NCBI GenBank assembly: GCA_017508505.1
Contig: JAFVYT010000013.1
Span: 1-5,128 of the forward strand
Direction: 5' to 3'
DNA length: 5,128 nucleotides
DNA from: Clostridia bacterium
GTDB lineage: Bacteria; Bacillota_A; Clostridia; Oscillospirales; SIG627
Every line of letters begins with the position of its first letter. Within the stretch, counting starts at the first letter, position 1. A program made the position numbers and the translations under genes. The notes under the pieces are model-generated. The model saw nothing but the letters and a program-made list of their open reading frames with translations. It was not told the DNA's origin and did no database searches. Positions 1 through 5,128 of the stretch are shown here, piece by piece.

Positions 1-6
1 AATCAT
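1..6 (-). CDS. Probable start of another gene (first two codons only)
   Basis: ATG ATT on the minus strand would encode Met-Ile. It is preceded by a well-placed AAAGGA site and a near-consensus promoter. Only two codons are inside the window, so neither an open frame nor a product can be shown. UvrC is a common partner of uvrB and uvrA in Bacillota, but nothing here supports naming it. Confidence 0.5.
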
Positions 7-12
7 ATGGTA

Positions 13-18
13 TCCTTT
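13..18 (-). promoter_or_regulatory. Ribosome-binding site of the gene at the left edge
   Basis: On the minus strand AAAGGA lies 6 bases (TACCAT) before an ATG at 6-4. Together with the promoter just upstream, this marks a likely translation start that would otherwise be missed. Confidence 0.7.
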
Positions 19-45
19 CAAAAATGCTAAGATCTATTCCTTATC

Positions 46-73
46 ATTCTAACTTTTTTTCATTTTTTGTCAA
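46..73 (-). promoter_or_regulatory. Housekeeping (sigma-A-type) promoter for the gene at the left edge
   Basis: On the minus strand a perfect TTGACA (-35, positions 73-68) is followed by a 16-base A-rich spacer and TAGAAT (-10, positions 51-46), which matches the consensus at five of six bases. Transcription would start near position 39-40 and leave a leader of about 33 bases before the ATG at 6-4. The promoter sits directly beyond the uvrA terminator, so the next gene looks independently transcribed. I saw no clear operator. Confidence 0.8.
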
Positions 74-98
74 GTTGGACGACGCTTTTTGCCGCCGC

Positions 99-129
99 AA
101 AGGAAAAAGGAGCTGCGCGGGCAGCTCCT
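99..129 (-). terminator. Rho-independent terminator of the uvrB-uvrA operon
   Basis: Read on the minus strand, a perfect stem of AGGAGCTGC (129-121) and GCAGCTCCT (116-108) encloses the 4-base loop CCGC. A T-rich tract TTTTTCCTTT follows from the stem's last base (108). The stem begins 5 bases after the uvrA TGA stop. The plus strand has no T-run after the same hairpin, so it should act in the minus direction only. Confidence 0.9.
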
Positions 130-134
130 ATCTC

Positions 135-2969
135 TCACTTTTTCAAAAGCGGTGCCAGGTACCTGCCCGTATGAGAGTCGGGACAGAGCGCAAGCTCCTC
201 GGGGGTACCCGCAAATATGAGGGAGCCACCCGCGTCGCCTCCCTCGGGACCGAGGTCGATGACGTGATCGGCACGCTTGATCACATCCAGATTGTGCTCG
301 ATGATCACCACGGTGTTTCCCGCGTCCGCAAGGCGGTCCAGCACACCGCAAAGCTTATTGACGTCGTCGGCGTGAAGACCCGTGGTGGGCTCGTCGAGAA
401 TATAGAGGGTTCGCCCCGTGTCTCTGCGGGCCAATTCACAGGAAAGCTTGACCCGCTGTGCCTCGCCGCCCGAAAGGGTGGTGGAGGACTGCCCGAGCTT
501 AATATATCCGAGACCCACGTCCTGCAGAGTCTGAAGCTTTCTGGCAAGAGACGGGATCGCCTCGAAAAAGCGGAGAGCCTCGCTGACGGTCATATCGAGA
601 ACGTCCGCTATGGACTTGCCCTTATACTTGACCTCCAGCGTTTCGCGATTATAACGCTTTCCGTGGCATACGTCACAATTGACGTATACGTCGGGTAGAA
701 AATGCATCTCGATTTTCACGGTGCCATCCCCCTGACAAGACTCGCACCGTCCCCCTTTGAGGTTGAAGGAGAAGCGATCGGGCCCAAAGGCGCGCATTCT
801 GGCATCCCGGGTCTTGGCAAAGACGTTTCGGATCTCCGTGAAGATCCCAACGTAGGTAGCAGGATTGGAGCGAGGCGTTCTGCCGATGGGTGACTGATCG
901 ATGGCAATGACCTTATCCAGCTCCTCAATCCCCTCAATGGCATCAAAATCTCCGAGGATGGAGTTGGCACGGTTGAGCTTTTTGGCAAGGTAGGGGTGCA
1001 GAATGCCGTTGATCAGAGAGCTTTTTCCGCTTCCCGAGACACCTGTAACGCAGACCATTTTTCCCAACGGAATGGATACGTCGATGTTCTTGAGGTTATT
1101 TTGGCGGGCACCGCGGATCAAAACAGACTTACCGCTTCCCTCGCGACGCTTCTCCGGAACGGCAATGACGCGCTTTCCCGAAAGATACTGTCCCGTGATG
1201 CTCTCCTCCGAGCGGCAGATCTCCTCAAAGCTGCCCGCCGCGACCACGCGACCGCCGCCGACGCCCGCTCCGGGTCCGATGTCCACGATGAAGTCGGCAT
1301 TCTCCATGGTTTCCGTATCGTGCTCTACCACGATGACGGTGTTGCCCATATCCCTGAGTTTTTTCAGGGTATGGATCAGCTTGGTATTGTCTCTTTGATG
1401 CAAACCGATGCTGGGCTCGTCGAGGATGTAAAGCACCCCCATCAGGCTGGAGCCGATCTGCGTGGCAAGACGGATGCGCTGGCTCTCTCCTCCGGAGAGG
1501 GTTCCCGCCTTACGGGAGAGAGTCAAATATCCGAGGCCGACGCTTTGGAGAAACTCAAGACGGCTGCGGATCTCCTTGATGATCTCCTTGGAGATCATCT
1601 TCTCCTTTTCGGTAAAGTCCAGCGTCTGCAAAAACTCCAGCTCCTTATCGACCGACAGATCGCAGAATTGGGAAATGTTGATGCCGCCGACGGTGACGGC
1701 GAGGATCTCGTCCTTGAGCCTGCGACCGTGACAGTCGGAGCAAACCACGTCCTCAAAGAACTCCTCGTAGTAGGAATCGTGAAAGGTATTGTAGCGCTCC
1801 AGAATCTTATTGATTACGCCCGGGAACTTGGTCACGTAGCTTTGCAGAACGCCTCCCTCCTTGAAGGGAACCACGTATTGCGCAGGACCGGTGCCGTAAA
1901 GAAGGGTTTGCATTGCCTCCTCGGGATACTCGGAAAAGGGTGTGCTCAGGGTCAGCCCCCAGGGCTCGATGACTTGACTGTAGAGAATGCCCGACCAATT
2001 GTCCTTTTTCATGGTCTTAAAGCCGTTGCACTGGATGCCCCCGTCCGCAAGGGATCGGGTCAGATCCGGAATGACGCGTCGCGGGGAAACGGTAGGCTTC
2101 ACCCCGAGGCCATCGCAGCTTGGGCAAGCACCGTAGGGATTGTTGAAGGAAAACATACGAGGCTGAAGGGTCCCGATGCTGAAATTGTGCTCCTCGCAGG
2201 CAAAGGCAGTGGAGAAGAAGAGGTATTTTTCCGGATCCGATTCCTCCTTGGAGACCAGATCAATGACAACGGAGGAGCCCGAAAGCTTCAGGGCAGTCTC
2301 CACGGAGCCGGTCAAACGAAGGGACAGGTCCCTTTTCATCACAAGTCGATCCACCACTACGTCGATCTCGTGCTTTTTGTTTTTCTCCAAAGCGGGCACC
2401 TCGTCAATGGGATAGACCTCACCGTCTACCTTGACGCGAACAAAGCCACCCTCGCGAGCGGAATCGAAGACCTTTTCGTGGCGCCCCTTCTTCCCTCTCA
2501 CCACGGGAGAAAGCACCTGAAAGCGGGTGCCGTCGGGGAGCTGCATAATGCGATCCACGATCTGGTCGATGGACTGCGCACGGATCTCCTTGCCGCAGAC
2601 GGGACAATGAGGAATGCCCACACGTGCATACAGCAATCGAAGATAGTCGTAAATCTCCGTTACGGTGCCCACGGTGGAGCGGGGGTTTTTCGAGGTGGTC
2701 TTCTGATCGATGGAGATGGAGGGAGAAAGACCGTCGATGCTGTCTACGTCGGGCTTATCCACCTGTCCGAGGAACATACGGGCGTAGGAGGACAGGGACT
2801 CCACGAAGCGACGGTTTCCCTCAGCAAAGATGGTATCAAATGCCAGAGAGGATTTGCCGCTGCCGGAAAGCCCCGTAAAGACTACGAGCCGATCTCTCGG
2901 GATCTCCAGATCCACGTTTTTTAGGTTGTGCACGCGTGCACCCTTGATGACGATTTTTTCGCTTGCCAC
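135..2969 (-). CDS. uvrA: Excinuclease ABC subunit A (UvrA)
   Basis: UvrA is the dimeric ABC-type ATPase that first recognises bulky DNA damage in nucleotide excision repair and hands the site to UvrB. It has 944 residues, the usual length. The first ABC half has Walker A GLSGSGKS (33-40), signature LSGGES (491-496) and Walker B LYILDEPSIGLH (513-524). The second has Walker A GVSGSGKS (643-650), signature LSGGEA (832-837) and Walker B LYILDEPTTGLH (855-866). The likely UvrB-binding domain is about 131-245 and the insertion domain about 290-400. The C-terminal zinc module is Cys742-x2-Cys745-x19-Cys765-x2-Cys768. The first module reads Cys258-x2-His261-x20-Cys282-x2-Cys285, with His where many homologues have Cys. 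Two further CxxC pairs, 122/125 and 410/413, probably form the extra zinc site known in Bacillus-type UvrA. The start is GTG, placed by the AGGAG site and the standard N-terminus. It is the last gene of the uvrB-uvrA unit and is followed by a terminator. The product is not in doubt. Confidence 0.99.
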   Translation of the reverse strand: MASEKIVIKGARVHNLKNVDLEIPRDRLVVFTGLSGSGKSSLAFDTIFAEGNRRFVESLSSYARMFLGQVDKPDVDSIDGLSPSISIDQKTTSKNPRSTVGTVTEIYDYLRLLYARVGIPHCPVCGKEIRAQSIDQIVDRIMQLPDGTRFQVLSPVVRGKKGRHEKVFDSAREGGFVRVKVDGEVYPIDEVPALEKNKKHEIDVVVDRLVMKRDLSLRLTGSVETALKLSGSSVVIDLVSKEESDPEKYLFFSTAFACEEHNFSIGTLQPRMFSFNNPYGACPSCDGLGVKPTVSPRRVIPDLTRSLADGGIQCNGFKTMKKDNWSGILYSQVIEPWGLTLSTPFSEYPEEAMQTLLYGTGPAQYVVPFKEGGVLQSYVTKFPGVINKILERYNTFHDSYYEEFFEDVVCSDCHGRRLKDEILAVTVGGINISQFCDLSVDKELEFLQTLDFTEKEKMISKEIIKEIRSRLEFLQSVGLGYLTLSRKAGTLSGGESQRIRLATQIGSSLMGVLYILDEPSIGLHQRDNTKLIHTLKKLRDMGNTVIVVEHDTETMENADFIVDIGPGAGVGGGRVVAAGSFEEICRSEESITGQYLSGKRVIAVPEKRREGSGKSVLIRGARQNNLKNIDVSIPLGKMVCVTGVSGSGKSSLINGILHPYLAKKLNRANSILGDFDAIEGIEELDKVIAIDQSPIGRTPRSNPATYVGIFTEIRNVFAKTRDARMRAFGPDRFSFNLKGGRCESCQGDGTVKIEMHFLPDVYVNCDVCHGKRYNRETLEVKYKGKSIADVLDMTVSEALRFFEAIPSLARKLQTLQDVGLGYIKLGQSSTTLSGGEAQRVKLSCELARRDTGRTLYILDEPTTGLHADDVNKLCGVLDRLADAGNTVVIIEHNLDVIKRADHVIDLGPEGGDAGGSLIFAGTPEELALCPDSHTGRYLAPLLKK

Positions 2970-2974
2970 AATAT

Positions 2975-2979
2975 CTCCT
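2975..2979 (-). promoter_or_regulatory. Ribosome-binding site of uvrA
   Basis: On the minus strand AGGAG lies 5 bases (ATATT) before the GTG at 2969-2967. It starts only 3 bases after the uvrB TAG stop, so ribosomes ending uvrB finish almost on top of it. This fits translational coupling and supports the GTG start of uvrA. No promoter fits in the 13-base gap. Confidence 0.9.
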
Positions 2980-2982
2980 GTT

Positions 2983-4962
2983 CTACTTCATATCCCCTTG
3001 CAGAGCTCGAAGCTGATCCCGCAGCGCGGCGGCAGTCTCAAAGTCAAGCCGCTTGGCGGCACTCATCATTTCAAAGCGAAGCTTTTCGCACAGACGAGCC
3101 CGTTCCGAGGGAGACATTTTTTCTTTCTTTCCTGCGTTCTTCTTGCCCTTCTTTTCGGGCTTTTCCGTGACGCTGGGAAGGGTTTGTACTTTCTTGGTGA
3201 TCCCCCGTGGGGTGATGCCGTGAGCCTTGTTATAGGCATCCTGAATGGCGCGGCGCCGCGCGGTCTCATCCATTGCACCCTTCATAGAATCCGTGACGCT
3301 GTCCGCATACATAATGACCTTACCCGCAACGTGACGGGCGGCACGGCCGATGATTTGCACAAGGCTTCGTTCACTGCGAAGGAAGCCCTCCTTATCCGCA
3401 TCGAGAATGGCAATGAGGGAGACCTCGGGAAGATCCAAGCCCTCACGAAGGAGATTGATGCCTACGAGCACGTCATATTCCCCACGGCGCAGATCCTTCA
3501 AAAGCTCCACACGCTCCATGGTTTCCACGTTGTGGTGCATATAACGGACGCGGATCCCCCTCTCCGAGAGGTACTCCGTCAGATCCTCGGCCATTTTCTT
3601 GGTCAGGGTGACCACAAGGACGCGCTCCTTTTTCTCCACGCGGGCGCGGATCTCCCCGATGAGATCGTCGATCTGCCCCTCGGCAGGACGCACTTCACAC
3701 TCGGGATCCAAAAGGCCCGTGGGACGGATGATCTGCTCCACCACCTTCTCCGAGCGGGAAAGCTCAAACTCCGCAGGGGTTGCGCTGACGTATAGGGTCT
3801 GTCCGATCTTGGACTCGAACTCGTCGAAGCGCAGAGGACGGTTGTCAAAGGCGCTGGGAAGGCGGAAGCCATACTCCAGCAAATTCTCCTTTCGTGCTCG
3901 GTCTCCCGCGCTCATTGCACGCACCTGCGGCACGGTCACGTGGGATTCATCGATCATCAAAAGAAAATCATCGGGGAAATAATCCAAAAGCGTATAGGGT
4001 GTGCTCCCGGGAGGATTGCCCGCGAACACACGGGAATAGTTCTCAATCCCGCTGCAATAGCCGATCTCCCGCACCATTTCCATATCGTAATTGACGCGGT
4101 CGCGGATGCGCTGAGCCTCCAGAACGCGACCTTGGGATTCAAAATGTCGGATGCGCTCCGCCAATTCCGCCTCGATCTCGCGGATGGCCTTCTCCCGCTT
4201 CTCCGGACTTGTGGTGTAATGGCTGGCCGGATAAATGACGATATGATTCAGGCTTGCTACAGGGGTACCCGTCAGGGCGTGAAACTCCACGATACGGTCG
4301 ATCTCGTCTCCGAAGAACTCCACCCGCACGGCGGTCTCACTGTTCCCTGCGGGGAAGATGTCCACCACGTCCCCGCGGACACGGAATTTGTTTCTGACAA
4401 AATTTAAATCGTTGCGCTCATACTGGATCTCCACCAGACGGCGGAGCAGATCGTCCCGTCCAAGCTCCATCCCCGGTCGCAGGGACACGGTCATCGAGGA
4501 ATACTCCTTCGGATCACCGAGGGTATAGATGCAGGAAACGGAGGAGACGATGATCACATCTCTCCTCTCAAACAAGGCGGAGGTGGCGCTGTGACGGAGC
4601 TTGTCGATCTCCTCATTGATGGCGGAATCCTTCTCGATATACACATCCTTGCCGGGAATGTAGGCCTCGGGCTGATAGTAATCGTAATAGGATACGAAAT
4701 ACTCCACGGCATTGTTGGGAAAGAATTCTCTAAACTCCGAGCAGAGCTGAGCGGCAAGGGTCTTGTTGTGAGCGAGAACAAGGGTGGGACGGTTTACACG
4801 CTCGATAATATTCGCCATGGTAAAGGTTTTACCCGAACCCGTTACACCCAGCAAAACCTGCTCTTTTAAGCCATTTTCAATGCCTTGACTTAATTCTTCA
4901 ATAGCCTGCGGTTGGTCACCTGTAGGACTATATTCAGAATGCAAAACAAACTTATCCGCCAC
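2983..4962 (-). CDS. uvrB: Excinuclease ABC subunit B (UvrB)
   Basis: UvrB is the damage-verifying helicase-like subunit of cytoplasmic nucleotide excision repair. UvrA loads it at the lesion, it opens the duplex with a beta-hairpin, and it recruits UvrC for the two incisions. The protein has 659 residues, normal for the family. Walker A is GVTGSGKT at 39-46. The hairpin region (about 92-115) carries Tyr92, Tyr93, Tyr95 and Tyr96, followed by Glu99. Further motifs are DESH at 338-341, SATP at 393-396, and QIIGRAAR at 536-543 with arginine-finger candidates Arg540 and Arg543. The domain 2 region that contacts UvrA lies near 150-250. One C-terminal UVR motif (about 619-654, ending [14 protein letters not shown]) should contact UvrC. 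A lysine-rich linker (about 601-615) joins it to the helicase core. The start is GTG behind a strong ribosome-binding site. UvrA follows 13 bases downstream. The first 35-40 codons are more AT-rich than the rest. Nothing is missing or broken. Confidence 0.99.
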   Translation of the reverse strand: MADKFVLHSEYSPTGDQPQAIEELSQGIENGLKEQVLLGVTGSGKTFTMANIIERVNRPTLVLAHNKTLAAQLCSEFREFFPNNAVEYFVSYYDYYQPEAYIPGKDVYIEKDSAINEEIDKLRHSATSALFERRDVIIVSSVSCIYTLGDPKEYSSMTVSLRPGMELGRDDLLRRLVEIQYERNDLNFVRNKFRVRGDVVDIFPAGNSETAVRVEFFGDEIDRIVEFHALTGTPVASLNHIVIYPASHYTTSPEKREKAIREIEAELAERIRHFESQGRVLEAQRIRDRVNYDMEMVREIGYCSGIENYSRVFAGNPPGSTPYTLLDYFPDDFLLMIDESHVTVPQVRAMSAGDRARKENLLEYGFRLPSAFDNRPLRFDEFESKIGQTLYVSATPAEFELSRSEKVVEQIIRPTGLLDPECEVRPAEGQIDDLIGEIRARVEKKERVLVVTLTKKMAEDLTEYLSERGIRVRYMHHNVETMERVELLKDLRRGEYDVLVGINLLREGLDLPEVSLIAILDADKEGFLRSERSLVQIIGRAARHVAGKVIMYADSVTDSMKGAMDETARRRAIQDAYNKAHGITPRGITKKVQTLPSVTEKPEKKGKKNAGKKEKMSPSERARLCEKLRFEMMSAAKRLDFETAAALRDQLRALQGDMK

Positions 4963-4969
4963 GTTCTCA

Positions 4970-4976
4970 CTCCTTT
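4970..4976 (-). promoter_or_regulatory. Ribosome-binding site of uvrB
   Basis: Read on the minus strand, AAAGGAG is followed by 7 bases (TGAGAAC) and then GTG at 4962-4960. This near-perfect Shine-Dalgarno sequence fixes the uvrB start at the GTG. A longer in-frame ATG 27 codons upstream (5043) is rejected because it overlaps the end of the peptidase gene and would add a tail that UvrB proteins do not have. Confidence 0.9.
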
Positions 4977-4999
4977 CTCCGTTTTGTAAATGGCAGAGG

Positions 5000-5128
5000 C
5001 TATTGAGGCAAAATGACAAGAGCCTGACTGCCAAGCTCGGCAAACCGTTCTTCGGTCAATGACTTTTCATAAGCTACTAATTTTCCGGCGTAAGGGTCAT
5101 TAAAGAAATACTTTGTGTCGTCATATCC
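5000..5128 (-). CDS. C39-like cysteine peptidase, C-terminal end only (5' part outside window)
   Basis: The last 42 codons of a gene that enters from the right edge, ending in TAG. The peptide opens [16 protein letters not shown] and closes [12 protein letters not shown]. This resembles the end of Peptidase_C39_2-type (papain-like) domains, where a catalytic His precedes a Gly-Tyr-Asp turn, an Asn-Asp-Pro segment follows, and the chain ends in a Phe/Trp-rich helix and a 'lG.QAvvi' strand. The Asp of the NDP motif would be the acidic member of the catalytic set; the Cys and His would lie outside the window. Such proteins in Bacillota are usually secreted or membrane-anchored, but no signal peptide can be seen here. 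The gene lies 37 bases upstream of uvrB on the same strand without an obvious terminator, so readthrough into uvrB is possible. Its GC content is clearly lower than that of the uvr genes. The family call rests on a short C-terminal pattern and is moderately sure; the reading frame is firm. Confidence 0.6.
   Translation of the reverse strand, partial: GYDDTKYFFNDPYAGKLVAYEKSLTEERFAELGSQALVILPQ

Noticed and set aside
88..101. Second small hairpin TTTGC-GGCG-GCAAA just beyond the uvrA terminator
   Set aside because: The stem is only 5 bp and mostly A-T, with no T-run after it on the minus strand. It may be chance next to the real terminator.
24..698. A 224-codon plus-strand open frame over the 3' end of uvrA
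   Set aside because: Same codon register as the shadow above; it also runs through the uvrA terminator and the AT-rich spacer, and ends at a CTA leucine codon of uvrA.
996..2924. A 642-codon open frame on the plus strand, antisense to uvrA
   Set aside because: It is in exact codon register with uvrA, so stops appear only where uvrA uses TTA, CTA or TCA codons, which it avoids. It has no good ribosome-binding site and its translation resembles no family. It is a codon-bias shadow.
2830..3795. A 321-codon plus-strand open frame across the uvrA-uvrB junction
   Set aside because: In codon register with uvrB and without a ribosome-binding site or family resemblance. The 3940-4407 and 4591-4869 frames are the same kind of shadow.
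4983..5011. Possible uvrB promoter TTGCCT-17-TACAAA on the minus strand
   Set aside because: Only four of six bases match at each box, and the implied transcript would start within a few bases of the ribosome-binding site. Too weak to list as a feature.
1..5128. Search for CRISPR repeats, tRNA or rRNA genes, insertion-sequence ends, attachment sites or a novel defence system
   Set aside because: No regularly spaced repeats, transposase-like frames or RNA-gene signatures were seen by eye, and the minus strand is almost fully occupied by uvrA and uvrB. Nothing supports an undescribed system in this window.

Overview
This window is an ordinary bacterial DNA-repair locus read entirely on the minus strand. 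From right to left it holds the tail of a C39-like cysteine peptidase gene (5000-5128), uvrB (2983-4962), uvrA (135-2969), a strong intrinsic terminator (about 99-129), and a new minus-strand promoter (46-73) with a ribosome-binding site and ATG at the left edge, where another gene probably begins. Both large proteins are full length with all core motifs intact. The host is most likely a member of the Clostridia or related Bacillota. This is inferred from the uvrB-then-uvrA order, the strong AGGAG-type ribosome-binding sites with GTG starts, the C39-like neighbour, and moderately GC-rich genes between AT-rich spacers. The genus cannot be told from this sequence.

Layout: the peptidase stop codon is 37 bases from the uvrB start, and I see no terminator between them. 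UvrB and uvrA are 13 bases apart, and the uvrA ribosome-binding site begins 3 bases after the uvrB stop, so the two are almost certainly co-transcribed and probably translationally coupled. The uvrA stop is followed 5 bases later by a 9-bp stem with a T-run that closes the operon. A near-consensus housekeeping promoter follows immediately and points into the next gene.

Function: UvrA is the ATP-dependent damage sensor of nucleotide excision repair. It loads UvrB onto the lesion, and UvrB then verifies the damage and recruits UvrC, which is not in this window, for dual incision. The minus strand is covered by genes apart from short spacers, so there is no unexplained gene-free stretch above 300 bases. 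I found no mobile element, CRISPR array, RNA gene or new system. The points worth a second look are modest: a Cys-to-His change in the first zinc module of UvrA, a drop in GC from the first part of uvrB outward, the absence of a recognisable SOS box, and the terminator/promoter switch at the left end.
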